48,039 bases of DNA from Chromera velia (GCA_018398765.1 JAHBMJ010005948.1:12501-60539), one strand, 5' to 3'; shown: positions 23,985 through 35,618, counted from the stretch's first letter. The notes: a model not told the origin generated them from the sequence alone. Numbers and translations are program-made.

Positions 23985-24360
23985 TCTTTTTCTCTCTCTT
24001 TTTTTCCCTCTCTTTCTCCCTTCCTCCCAAGCCTTCCTCCTTCCCTCCCTCCCTCTCTCTTTTTCTTTCTCTTTCTCTCTCTCTTTCTCTCTCTCCCTCT
24101 GTTTCTCTCTCTCTCTCTTTCTTTTTCACTTTCTTTTTCTCCCTCTTTTTCTCCCTCTTTTTCTCCCTTCCTCCCAAGCCTTCCTCCTTCTTTCTCCCTC
24201 GATCCCTCTCCCTCCCTCTCTTTCTTTCTCTCTCTCCCCCTCTGTCTTTCTTTCTTTCTCTCCTTCTTTCTTAAATTCTCCCTCTCTTTGTCCCTGTAGC
24301 TCCCTCTCCCTCTCCCACTTCCGTTTCCGCTTCTTCTATGCTCCCTCTCCCTCTCTGCGT
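23941..24360 (+). repeat. Polypyrimidine microsatellite (CT)n/(TTTC)n/(CCCT)n
   Basis: About 420 bases of nearly pure C and T on the plus strand, opposite in strand composition to the polypurine tract before it. CCTCCCAAGCCTTCCTCC occurs at about 24024 and 24171, showing an internal duplication of about 147 bases. Confidence 0.95.
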
Positions 24361-24699
24361 TTCTAAAAACTTACTCATACCGACGGAAAGACTCCGCCGA
24401 GCCTGAGTATCGTCTTATACCGTCTTCTAATTTTCATGTACTGCGAGAGAGAGAAAAGAAGTTGTGTGGCTATAGATTGATACGTATTCATGAAAAACAT
24501 GTTATGAATAATGATTATTCTAATTAGATATTTCTTATGGATGGATAATGATTGTTCTAATTAGCTACTTCTCATAATCATTATACGTTTCTCTAAAAGT
24601 ATGTCAGTAATAATTATTAAAATTATTTAATGACCTACTAATGATTATTGCTTTACCTTAATCAGTCACTAATCATTAGTGAGTTAACCCAGTGATGTA

Positions 24700-25939
24700 G
24701 CCTGTTGACAGGTCTGGAGTGTGAGAAACTTCTTAACCATCTTGCTTCACATATTTTTTCTTGATTGTATGAAAATGATTCGCTACCGACAGAATGTCTG
24801 AGCTAAGTAATATTTGAGGCTGCCCAACCTTTGATTCTTGTACCAACTGGACCGACGCCATTGCAACTAAGTCAGACACTGCAGGCCAGACACACTGTGT
24901 CTTTTTATATCTTGCAACTCATGACCGCGATACTACTGAGTAATTTGTTCTGATGTTGAATACTGAAGAAGAATCGTTAGATACAACCTAAGGCTTGCAT
25001 TGCTTACAATAATATCCAAGGTCAGACTCTGCATAAATTCTTTCCAAGTTAAAAGTTTAACGCTTTATTTGGCATCTCCATGTATATAATATTAGATCAG
25101 ACGCTTGACGTACGCCCGCGCACGCCTGTGGGCTTGTTGGTAGTACGTAATGCATACCTGTAAGAATAACATGACCGCCACATAGGTTTTTAACCTAGGT
25201 TTCTAACCTAATCTAGGTTAATTTGACCTCAAGGTTAGGTTAGGTTAAGTTAAAATCTAATTGGATTCCCTGCCTGTCACTATCGACTAAAACTTAATTT
25301 TTAGGAGTTTTAAGTTTAACTTAAGTTCTGCGCTTTTCATCAATCAATGAATCAATCAACCTATAAAGTTCAAGTGCGTTCCGAAGTTCTGTGCTAGGTC
25401 AATCTTCAAATTACTAGTGTTTAATACCATAGTATGACCACATTTTATCTTAGTATATGCATTTTTCCACTTAAAATTTAATGTCGTCATCACTCTCATC
25501 CAGGAAAAGAGAAACGCGAGAAAACCGGAAAAAAGTAAGCATCCTCCAAAGTTCTACACCTCTTATCTCAAAGCACACTCCAAACTTCTACAACAAAGTT
25601 CAAGACTATTCCGAACTTCTGCAGCCGAGGTTCAAGGAGTCAATATTGACAGGGGGGTATTAAAATAGGTCTAACAACTATTTTTATTAGAGTTTTTCCT
25701 TGAACTACCATGGTAGTGGTACACGCCTTCAAGTCCGCTAGTTATCATCTCATGGTTACCAAACTGACGGTAACTCACTGCTGGCTAAAAAGGGCCGGTA
25801 GTAACTCCTAACCGTACTGTGTACCAGGCGACCAATATATAAAAAAAAAGAGCATTTACCCCATTTATTATTTTTCTTTTTTTTGTTTATAAATATATTA
25901 AAGCTGACAAAAAAAAATGAAAGTCAACATTCATCTGAT
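24700..25939. other. AT-rich spacer
   Basis: No recognised gene. A GGTTA/TAACC-rich stretch (about 25175-25250) resembles the tract at 7881-7967. TCAAT/TCAATCAA repeats occur near 25338-25360. Short frames are not protein-like. Confidence 0.5.
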
Positions 25940-26330
25940 TTAGGACTGGACGATATAGTGCTCAGCCTTCCTGCCTGGCCCTTCCATCTCCTCATCAGAG
26001 GAGTCCAGAATCTTGATCAAAGGAGGAGGGGCGGCACTCAAAGGGGGGTCAGCATCCCCGTCCTCCCCTGTATCATCGCCCTCGATGGCGATGGGGTCGT
26101 GCCTGCATGGAAAAGGTTTTTCTGGCTTTCCCGATGGCTTCTTTCTCCTGGAGGAACCGAATGAGCCAAAACAGCTCAGGAGAGAGACGCGGGTCCCGAA
26201 ATGCATGCAGGACGTCCTCCTTCTTAACGAGGCCCTTCTCTTTCAAGCCGAAGGCCCCCTCCTAGGCCCTCTCCAGGTCCCTTGCTTCTTTTGACCAGGT
26301 AAAGGCCGTGCTGGAGCCCACTTTTTGGAA
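25940..26330 (-). pseudogene. 3' part of a decayed gene split by the foldback element
   Basis: Minus-strand reading starts FQKVGSSTAFTWSKEARD directly at the foldback insertion point. It meets an in-frame TAG near 26268, then continues LKEKGLVKKEDVLHAFRD and LSPELFWLIRFLQEKEA. The adjoining frame (26206-25940) has an acidic, proline-rich tail with IKILDSSDEEMEG. It joins in frame with the piece at 30439-30001 once the element and one CTCC copy are set aside. Function is uncertain; see that entry. Confidence 0.5.
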
Positions 26331-27693
26331 CTCCAACAGAGTGGACTGAAAAGTAGGACTTAGTGGAATTCAAAGTGACTTTTAAATTTCTTATATTCTA
26401 GCTTCATTATAAAGTAAAACTAGGTTACTTAAAGCAATCTAAAGTTTTTTAGAGCATTTAAAATCGCTACTTCTGTGCGAATCTGCTCAAATATGCTCAA
26501 AAGACTGGTTGATTAGCTAGGGAAAAATTACGATCACCGCGGCACGTGGAAGTTAATGAATGTTACCTGCAAAGAAATACACAGGCACAACACTAATGGA
26601 TATGCTCAACAGCAACGTTTAGCACCGCCAATCAAATACAAAGAATTGCTTTTTCTGCAAGGGAAACAGTGCAGGAAGGAGGGTTTCACAGCTAGGCTGG
26701 ACAGACCAGACAGGAGACGGTCAGCAGGGGTCGGAGAGGATTCCTAAGAACAGAGCACAGAGACAATATAATTCTATTCACAAAGAACTCACACTACACG
26801 GCGTAAAAGCTTGTAAATCGTTCTGCGTGTGTCAATAAGAAACTGTAAAAAAGAAGGACGGGTCTGTAGGTAGATCCAGATGTTCAGAGGGAGACCAGTA
26901 CGGAGTGCCACAAATGAGAAAGGATGAACGAGAAAGGAGCACTTGCGTCGGGATAGTATGGACCGCTTTGAAAGACTGACACACATGGAGCAAGTGGAAG
27001 ACATTCAAATGCATGAAAGCTGAGTGATTGGTCTGGGTGGAAAAATGTCTGGCACGACTGAGAGCTGTGCAAAACTTCAGAAGAGGCGGTCAAAAAATGG
27101 AGACTCTCCATCGACCCTGTCCCAGTGACCTCCCTTATGCGTTTTCGTCAAGCTTCTAGCAGGACAAAGAAGCTGGATACTAAACAAATCATCATACAAA
27201 GCGAGAGAGCAAGCCGCGCTTCCTTAACTGACCTGCAGGTGTTCCCAAATCTCCGTCCACCAACACCTGCAAACATGGACGGACAGGCGTTCACGTTTTG
27301 TGTAGTCAAGGAAGCACTTCTGTCCAGCTTATTCTGCATGCACAAGGTTCCAAAGACAAAACCAAGAGCCTAAAAAACAGCGAGTCCAGACAGGCTGACC
27401 TGGCGGTTGACCCCAGGGCTCCCAAGACTGTGATCTGCAAGGAAAGAATAAGGAGAGCAATGAAGGCAGCAGTACTTTAATACCTAGATAAGGCTGGCAG
27501 CCCTTCCCCGCTTGAACAGGAGGAGAAACAGCAAGCAGGAAGACGTTAGAAACAAGATCAAGACGGCTGGTGTCCCCTGGACCCACCTCCAAGCTCCACT
27601 TCGTGCCGACTCGAGGTGACCCAGCAACTGTTGTTGTAGCCATCTCCTCTAGAGCCCCGAAAGTGCACTCCCGAAAAAAAAGTCAAAACCGAG

Positions 27694-27750
27694 AAAACGC
27701 TCTGTCAGACATCTTCTAAGACCATCAGAAGACATCTGACAGAGCGTTTT
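27694..27750. repeat. Nested hairpin in the foldback element, left arm
   Basis: Two 24-base arms starting AAAACGCTCTGTCAGA and ending in its complement, with two mismatches and a 9-base loop. The mirrored copy is at 28560-28616 in the right arm. Each can fold locally or pair with the other arm. Confidence 0.85.
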
Positions 27751-27997
27751 TTGTGGCAACATTTCTGTGGGAAAAGTCCGTTTACTCAGAGGTTTAGGAC
27801 TCCGCAGTTTTAAACCTGTGGACCTTTAAGATGGACAAGAGACTTCAGACCCGATTATTGGCCAACAGAGGCAAAGTCGGCTATGTGTGTCGAAGAGGCA
27901 GGGTGCCGCCATCCCCTCTGGCCCCGAGGCGGCGCCTCTCAGACCTACGATGAGCCCATCTCTGGACCTGGTGGCGGGGCGGTTTGACCCCCCTGGC

Positions 27998-28031
27998 CCA
28001 AGGTTCAGAAGTGCGGACTTCTGAACCTTGG
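27998..28031. repeat. Nested perfect 15-bp hairpin near the foldback centre
   Basis: CCAAGGTTCAGAAGT, loop GCGG, then the exact complement. A near-identical hairpin lies at about 28279-28312 in the other arm. It is followed by a G run (28030-28041) that is mirrored by a C run at about 28268-28276. Confidence 0.85.
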
Positions 28032-30000
28032 GGGGGGGGGGATGTCCGACCCAACTCGAAGTTCCTGACCCAAAACAGTTATAGAACACGTTTTCTGATA
28101 TGACACATTTTGGACGTAAACCTGCAGAGCAGGTCGGACCCCCCTCCTCCACCAGGGGTACAAAACTCGGTCGTTTCGTACCCCTGCGAGAGGGTTCGTG
28201 ACCTAAAACAGTCACAGAACACGTTTTTTGACTGTTTTGGGTTACAGACCTTGAGTTGGGTCGGACACCCCCCCCCTCCCGAGGTTCAGAAGTCCGCACT
28301 TCTGAACCTTGGGCCAGGGGGGTCAAACCCCCCCGCTGCCAGGTCCAGACATGGGCTTATCGTGGGTCTGAGAGGCGCCGCCACGGGGCCAGAGGGGGTG
28401 GCGGCACCCTGCCCCTTCGACGCACGCAGCCGACTTTGCCTCTGTCGGCCAATAATCGGGTCTGAAGTCTCTTGTCCGTCTTGAAGGTCCACAGGTTCAA
28501 AACTGCGGAGTTCTAAACCTCTAAGCAAACGGACTTTTCCCACAGAAATGTTGCCACAAAAAACGCTCTGTCAGATGTCTTCTGATGGTCTTAGAAGATG
28601 TCTGACAGAGCGTTTTCTCGGTTTTGACTTTTTTTTCGGGAGTGCACTTTCGGGGCTCTGGAGGAGACGGCTACAACAACAGTTGCTGGGTCACCTCGGG
28701 TCGGCATGAAGTGGAGCTTGAGGGTGGGTCTAGTGGACACCAGCCGTCTTAGTCTTGTTTCCAACGTCTTTTTGCTTGCTGCTTCTCCTCCTGTTCAAGC
28801 GGGGAAGGGCTGCCGGCCTTAGCTAGGTATTAAAGTACTGCTGCCTTCATTGCTCTCCTTACTCTTTCCTTGCAGGTCACAGTCTTGGGAGCCCCGGGGT
28901 CAACCCCCAGGTCAACCTGTCTGGACCCGCTGCTTCTTAGGCTCTTCGTTTTGTCCTTAGAACCTTGTGCGTGCAGAATAAGCTGGACAGAAGTGCTTCC
29001 TTAACTGCACAAAGCGTGAACGCCTGTCTCTCCGTGTTTGCAGGTGTTGGTGGACGGAGACTTGGAAACACCTGCAGATCAGTTAAGGAAGCGCGGCTTG
29101 CTCTCTCGCTTCGTATGATGATTTGCTTAGTATCCAGCTTCCTTGTTCTACTAGGAGCTTGACAGAAACGCATAAAGGAGGTCAGTAAGAGAGGGTCGAC
29201 GGAGAGTCTGCTAGAGCCTCCATTTTTTGACCGCCTCTTCTGAAGCTTTGCACAGCTCTCAGTCGTGCCAGACATTTTTCCACCCAGACCAATCACTCAG
29301 CTTTCATGTATTTGAATGTCTTCCACTTGCTCCATGTGTGTCAGTCTTTCAAAGCGGTCCATACTATCCCGACGCAAGTGCTCCTTTCTCGCTCATCCTT
29401 TCTCATTTGTGGCACTCCGTACTGGTCTCCCTCTGAACATCTGGATCTACCTACAGACCCGTCCTTCTTTTTCACAGTTTCTTATTGATACACGTAGAAC
29501 GATTTGCAAGCTTTTACGCCGTATAGTATGAGTTCTTTGTGAATAGAATTATGTTGTCTCTATGCTCTGTTCTTCGGAATCCTCTCTGACCCCTGCCGAC
29601 CGCCTCCTGTCCGGTCTGACCAGCCTAGCTGTGAAGCCCTCCTTCTTGCACTGTTTTCCTTACAGAAGAAACAATTCTTTGTATTTGATTGGCGGTGCTA
29701 AACGTTGCTGTTGAGCATATCCATTAGTGTTGTGCCTGTGTATTTCTTTGCAGGTAACATTCATTAACTTCCACATGCCGCGGTGATCGTAATTTTTCCC
29801 ACGATGCACCTTAGCTAATCAACCAGTCTTTTGAGCATATTTGAGCAGATTTGCACAGAAGTAGCGATTTTAAATGCTCTAAAAAACTTTAGATTGCTTT
29901 AAGTAACCTAGTTTTACTTTATAATGAAGCTAGAATGTAGTAAATTTAAAAATCACTTTGAATTCTATTAAGTCCTACTTTGGAGTCCACTCTGTTCTCC

Positions 30001-30439
30001 CCAGTGACCACGGCGTCATGGTCGAAGAGGGTAAACAGAGGCACGCCCGCTTTGTCAAAGACGAGCTTGATGTTCTCCAATGCGCCTTTCCTGCCCCCTT
30101 CAACCATGTGCAACAAAAGACGCTGTCCTCCAAGGCCGAATTCTATGCCGTTGTCCTCAAGCATGTGGTCAACGGACATGAAGAAGGACCCGTCCATCCA
30201 TCCCTCAAAGAAAATCCCCCCCCTAAGGCTTGCAGCCCATTGCTGCTGTGGTGTACAGCTCTCAGAGCCATGCCTTCCGTGCAGTCCCCCCCCCCTCTGA
30301 GCAGGCGTGGAGGAGGCAACTGCTGTAACTGGCACAGGGAGAAAAGTGAAAGAGGTGCCGGGAGGAGCCGCCGCTGCTGAGGTCCTCCCAAACTTTCCAC
30401 GTAGCGGGTTAGGTAGCGGGGCGGCAGCACGGGAAGCTC
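30001..30439 (-). pseudogene. Exon of a decayed gene, possibly TOPRIM (OLD-family)-like
   Basis: A splice acceptor TTTCTTTTTGCAG lies just upstream at about 30440-30452 on the minus strand. The exon starts ELPVLPPRYLTRYVESL in one frame, then shifts to the frame carrying GGIFFEGWMDGSFFMSVDHM, NGIEFGLGGQRLL, and VPLFTLFDHDAVVTGE at the insertion point. An EGxxD-type motif, a glycine pair and a DxD after a hydrophobic strand are the spacing of TOPRIM domains in OLD-type nucleases. That is inference only. The frame change, the later stop and the insertion indicate a pseudogene. Confidence 0.4.
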
Positions 30440-31277
30440 CTGCAAAAAGAAAAGCATCAGACATTGAAATTACGTCATTATGTTACAGTGTTCCATACAG
30501 CTCAGATCTAGAGCTCAGATAGTGCGCTCTAATTGATCTCTCTTCCAATGAGGAGACATTAGCGGGCAAAGCTCATAGCAGTGAAAGCTTGGTGAAGGGA
30601 CAATATCACAGCTGACGACAAAACCTGTTCACTTCGAAACGGAGCAAAGAATAGAAGTCCTAGTAAAAAGAGAGAAAGAGGTAGGATGACATAATGCCGA
30701 CATGCTTGTTCACATGTATACATGTAAACCTAGTGAACGAGTCCATGGAGGAAGGCCTGTTAATCGATTTGATCTAAAACCTCGATGCGCCCACTAAAGA
30801 TTACATACTAAGATCCATATGAACCAGTTATAATCAAACGTGAACTCCAATCATGGCACCAACAGGCCCTGGGACCGACCATCTCTTTTTAGTCCTTTCT
30901 GCTTCATGGCGAGGGATTGGACCCTGGAGGGTCCTTTTCCTGCTAGGGGGGCGGCAGAAAGCTGCAGTCCTCTCAGATGAATTTTGGTATCAGAACTATC
31001 AACAGCCCCCCTCCTTTGTTTTTTTCCACACACCCCCGGCCTTCTCGGGAAAGTGATGATATAGCTAGAGAGGGAAATGCTGAGTCTGTTTCCTGCAAAA
31101 TGTACTCTACTTACTCTAGACGACTGGGGCTCAGTCACGGTCCCTGTACTTGTACTCTATACCCGTCACGGTCGTTCTCTACAATGGTAGCTACTGTTTG
31201 GAGCGGAACGTCCAGGGGCCACGGCATGTCTCCCCTCTAGATGCTGCCCTGCCCGAGTCTTCACTGGCCGTATAGGT

Positions 31278-31626
31278 TAGACTGTCTGCATAAAGGGAGG
31301 GAAGGTTCGCCCAAGGAGGGTCGAATTTCTTCTGGGGGTGGTGGTCTTGCTGTTAGTAGGGCGGAGCGGTAGACCTGGTAATAATCCGAAGCGGTAGACC
31401 ATCTGACTACGCAATGGCCTCACTCCACTCTCGTCTGCCTCTTTCTTCTCTAATGAGGCAACAAGACGGGGGCTATACCCAGAGCCATACTGGGGGGACT
31501 CCAAGCCTGCTAGCTTTTGCAGCAAACCAAGAAACAAAACTGTGACCGATGATTTCCCCTTCGAAAGTCGATCAATATTCAATTTAGTGATGAGCTCGGG
31601 CATGTGCTTAAGATTGCTTAAGCAAC
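31278..31626 (-). pseudogene. Exon of the same minus-strand decayed locus
   Basis: It starts after the acceptor TTTCTTTCTTGCAG (31627-31640, minus strand) and reads CLSNLKHMPELITKLNIDRL, SVTVLFLGLLQKLAG and SGYSPRLVASLEKKEADESG before ending at a stop at 31278. The preceding intron is pyrimidine-rich on the sense strand. No family is recognised. It is assigned to the locus by strand, splice signal and position only. Confidence 0.35.
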
Positions 31627-31819
31627 TGCAAGAAAGAAAACAGGAGGAACTGTTACAGACAGGATGACTGAGAAATTGAAACTTTAAGAAGGAAGAGAAA
31701 GAGAAAGAGAGAAAAAAAAAAAGGAAGGAAAAAAAGAAGAAGAGAGAGAAAGAGAAAGAGACTCTGAGAGAAAAGAAAGGAAGGCAATAGAAGAAGTTGC
31801 AGACAGACCTTAGAGACAG

Positions 31820-32943
31820 ACCTCTTTTTTTTTCTTCTGCAGCTCTTCCCAAGAAGGCGACAAAGGAGGAATTTTAGAACCATCAACCGCTTTCCAATGC
31901 TTCAGGCCAGAGTTCTCCTAAGCTCTGTGGACGGCATGATTGTAAAGACGACGGTTATCTATCCCGTCCGATTCGAGCATCTAGCAGTGTTGCAACCGTC
32001 AAGAGATCAATCGTATCGGCTTTCACCTCTTTTATTTTGTTCAAAACGCGTGCTGCGATGGCTTTAGAGACGGCGGGGTTGTTGGAGGTTTGAATGTGGT
32101 CGAGGATTTGTTCATAGTACTGCCTCCTATCAACACGCATCGCCACTCTGTTTGCGAACTCCTGCTCGTAGCTCTTTAGAGAGCTCTTATTGGGGCCATA
32201 TGTGCACTTGCAAATCTCCCTGTTCATTTCTACCCCCATCATTTCTCGTTTCACCTTCCCCTTGTTCGCCCCTGTTGAGAGTGTAATAGTAGCTCCGGCA
32301 TTCAACAATCCGTTTTTGGATCGTATAGTTGTTCTGTCTCCAGTTGGCTGTGTAACAAAGAATCTGAATGACCTCTTTTACCTCCTCTAAATCCAAACTT
32401 TTCAAATTTACCTCCTTTATCCACTCTTGGGTCCCAACCTTCAAGGGCCACCTTGGCTGAGCAGTGTGGGAGGGATCAGGAAAGTCTGTATCTTCATCCT
32501 CCTATCTATTTCCTTCTCCCTTATCCTCTCTATTCATTCCTTTATCCTTGTTGTCCTCTTCACCCTCTACTTCAATGATGCCGTCTTCGTTATCACCTTC
32601 GCATGAGGTCGGGGGAGGACTTGCGCCCGCAGACGCTGCTACTGCTGCGGCTGCTGCTGCGGCTGCGGCTGCTACAGAAAAATATACAGTAGAGGTGACG
32701 GGGCTGCAGTCCTCTGCAGGGGGGGGAGGGGCACCTAGAAGCCGTTGTCTCGAGCCGGCGACATTTCAGATCAATCTCCCTCTCTCTATTGAAAGGGGCG
32801 GTATCCAGTTTTCTCATCTCCCTCTCCTCCGGAGAGATTTTGGGCTTCCTGTGCTTCTTCAAAGTAGGTGTAAGCGGCGGGTCTGCCTAAAGGTTTGGCC
32901 CTTGATCCACTGGTCCTTTATATTGCTGATCATCAGGGTCTAA
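31820..32943 (-). pseudogene. 5' exons of the same minus-strand decayed locus
   Basis: Minus-strand blocks in order: KKHRKPKISPEEREMRKLD (about 32860-32800), an acidic stretch with DGIIEVEGEEDNKDKG and a stop, VGTQEWIKEVNLKSLDLEEV (about 32440-32380), then a frame change. The longest clean block has CTYGPNKSSLKSYEQEF, YYEQILDHIQ and VADTIDLLTV-like helices (32308-31955). A further shift leads to KHWKAVDGSKIPPLSPSWEE near 31890-31835. Two or more stops and two or more frame changes make it a pseudogene. No domain is recognised. Confidence 0.35.
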
Positions 32944-34133
32944 CCTTGATTCCAGAGTCAATCGTCGACTCGAGGCACAAACAAGACGTGCAATGGAAGA
33001 CAAAAGCACAAAAACACAGAAACAATGCTGCAGAAACCATCTAAGAAACCACAGACAATGATGGAGATAGCAGGTCTTAAGAATGTTGTAAGGCGTGTGT
33101 GAATGTCAGAAAAAAAAGCTTGAGTAACTGGATTAAGTAGCAACAACTCAAGAAATGGGAGGCAGCAATGGAAAGGCCTTCCCCCAAGGCTTTAACTCTT
33201 AGCTAGGTATGAATTATGGGGCTCTCACTTTTGAGCATAGATAGCAGGTCAGTTGGTGCTCTAGCTGGTGCTTTGAGGTCCTTTCCTGGGCAGACAGCAA
33301 ATGCCCCCATTCTCGAAGAAGGGTTGGAGTGATCACGTCGGGTAAGTTGCGTTGTGAAGGTGATACCAAGGGGGTTAAATTCTGGCAGTGGTATGAATTA
33401 CCATACCCTGTTGCTTGAACAACACTCTGGCAGATTTAATTTGGTATCCAACTCGAAATTGATGCACGCAAAGATTTGACTGTGGCGGGNNNNNNNNNNN
33501 NNNNNNNNNNNGGGGGGGGGGGGCGACCCCTGCATGTGATGGCGGCGTGGGCCCCTGATCGACGCGGTATCATCGACCCGATCGAAAAGAAAATGCCCGC
33601 GAGAACGCGGCGGGCGCGGGCTGCTGCATGAGCCCTTCACTGTTTTTGCAACCGACGCAAAAACCGTCTACCTTTCCCGTCTCGTGCTGAATTCAGATAT
33701 CCTTTCAAATCCGCGTGACTGATCGTGTCTGCATTAATTGTTCTGAACATTTGATGATTGAGGCATGCAATCTCGATCAAACAGATCAACAATGATTCAA
33801 CATGCAGTATTAATATACCAGATAGATCGAGAGTCAGTCTCACCACTCAGACAAACGTGGCATCTTGCCTCCATATCATGTGGGGCTTGGACTTGCTCAG
33901 TACTGAAAGAAAGAGAGAGTCGTTGTGTTCGTGACCCCATCTGTGGATTTGCCGCCTGAGGAGCACCCGCCTGACAAATCCATTCACCCAAGCGATGAAC
34001 CTTTCTTGAAAGGAAAAAAGCAGACCGATGTCCACTGTGAAGAAGAGGTCAGCACGTAGGGAATTGAATCGATCTTAATGTACCCATTTGCATGGAAGAG
34101 ACGGTCGGATCTCACACGTGAATATCCATCCAC
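32944..34133. other. Spacer with an assembly gap
   Basis: No convincing gene. The assembly gap is 33490-33511 (22 N), followed directly by a run of G and about 120 bases of unusually GC-rich DNA (33512-33640). The rest has ordinary composition. Confidence 0.6.
33490..33511. other. Assembly gap (22 N)
   Basis: Unresolved bases next to a poly-G run. The gap size may be nominal. Confidence 0.99.
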
Positions 34134-35587
34134 ATGGATCACTGCAGGGTGGTGGTCTTGGGGGGAAGTTTTGATCCCCCAACTGTGGCTCACATGAAGG
34201 TCCGTCAGCTGATTTGTCAACTTGGTCTAATTCTTCCCTGCTTCAATGTAAGTCAAAGTTTTCCTGTATACCCCTGACTGCGTCATGCAGGCTGCTGCCG
34301 AACCCGTCCAGGCAGGCGTCGCCGACGAAGTATGGTTGATTCCCTGTGGCAGAAGACCGGACAAGGACAGCGTCGCTTCTCCTGAAGACCGTCTACACAT
34401 GTGCAGAGTCGCCGTCACAAGCACCTTCACTGAGGATTTTCCAATATGTGTGAGCAGCACTCCAACTGGACTTGACTTTCTCTTTCTCTGTCAGGTGCAT
34501 GCAGCCTTATGACAGTCGATGTGACTCTCGGAGAGGGTCTGCTCCTTTTCTACGTGAACGAAGGGATCTGCATTTTTGTGTTTCCGTCATTTCCATGTGT
34601 GTCAAAGTGCTTCTTTGTTTTTTAAAGTTTGTGTGTGTTCGACGCCCTTGTGGGGACGATTGCTTTCAATTGGAAATTCCTTCGACTGACACAGTCTGCG
34701 TGGCCGTCTTTCTCCCTTGCCCCGGGCGTCTCTCCCTCCCTCCCTCCCTCCCTCCCTCTCTCTCTTTCTCTCTTTCTCTCTTTCTCTCTCTCTCCATCCT
34801 TCGATCCCTCCTCTCTTTCCCCGCACCCCCCCCCTCTTTCCCTCTCTTTGTGCCCTCTCTTTCTGTATGTGTGTGTGTGAGAGAGAGAGAAAGAGAGAGA
34901 GAGAGTATAAATGTACGCGCCTCTGCATGCGTACCGTGTCTGTTTGCAGGTTCAAGACACGGAAATTGCGCACGGCCAGTTCATTCCCTCGTTCTTTCTG
35001 ATGGAGAGGCTGCAGAAAGAAAACCCGGACAAGGAGGTGCGACTGCTGATTGGCACGGATCTCATTCCGACATTGAAAAGATGGTCAGTCACTCCACTGC
35101 ACTCACCGAACGGATAGATATCTTCCCTCCCTCTGTCGAATAGACGGTCAATCAAAGGCTGTCTGTGAGAACGCACTTGAGTCACTGCAGCTAGGGGCCC
35201 GAGAGTTCATTCCAACTTTTCCACTTCTCCCTTCTAGTCTGAAACGGTCTGCAGACGCATACCAAGGGGGTTCCTTCCTTATCAGGGGGTGCGGCAGGGA
35301 GGTGCATTCGGCAGGCATGGCCTTTCTGAATTTTGTGTGGAGATGCGGGGGGGTATTCTTCTGCGTTTCTGACTGAAGGACCGTTTCTTTTGTGCCTCAC
35401 ATGCATGTCTGCGTGGGGGTCCCTCTCGTTAGTTTTTCCATTCAATTCAACAATTTGCTGGTGTCTGTCTCACTGCCTGCGTGTTTTTCGGTCTGCTTAA
35501 GTGGCTTCTGGTACGTCTGTCTGACAGTCAGCCGGCCGTATACATGAAGAGAAGGAGAGGAAAACAAGAGATATAGAAACACATTAC

Positions 35588-35618
<31 letters not shown>

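Larger units (their letters stand above)
22138..24699. mobile_element. TIR-bounded noncoding element with giant microsatellite core
   Basis: TACATCATTGGGTTAACTCA at 22138-22157 is inverted at 24680-24699 with one mismatch in 20. Just inside both ends the DNA is AT-rich with repeated TAATCATTA/TAATGATTA motifs (22170-22440 and 24500-24680). The centre is purine-rich microsatellite, then a 113-base duplication, then pyrimidine-rich microsatellite. There is no transposase. The outermost TA on each side could be a target duplication. It may be a non-autonomous DNA transposon whose interior was overrun by repeat expansion. Confidence 0.6.
26335..29996. mobile_element. Foldback (giant inverted-repeat) element, 3.66 kb
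   Basis: AACAGAGTGGACT at 26335 is mirrored by AGTCCACTCTGTT ending at 29996. The whole segment reads as its own reverse complement with scattered mismatches and small indels. Each arm is about 1.7-1.8 kb and the imperfect centre is about 28075-28240. It is flanked by a 4-bp direct repeat CTCC (26331-26334 and 29997-30000). Arms contain nested hairpins but no recognised transposase. Frames such as 28937-29296 and its mirror 27125-27373 are similar only because the arms are copies. Confidence 0.85.

Noticed and set aside
28937-29296. Similar ORFs in both foldback arms as a conserved gene
   Set aside because: The arms are near-identical inverted copies, so any frame is mirrored. Composition is not protein-like and both frames are short.
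32593-32862. Ser/Arg-rich minus frame as an SR protein
   Set aside because: The SR run is the antisense of a (GCTGCG)n-like repeat at 32637-32670.
33398-33640. Frame across the N gap
   Set aside because: Contains unknown bases and poly-G; not interpretable.
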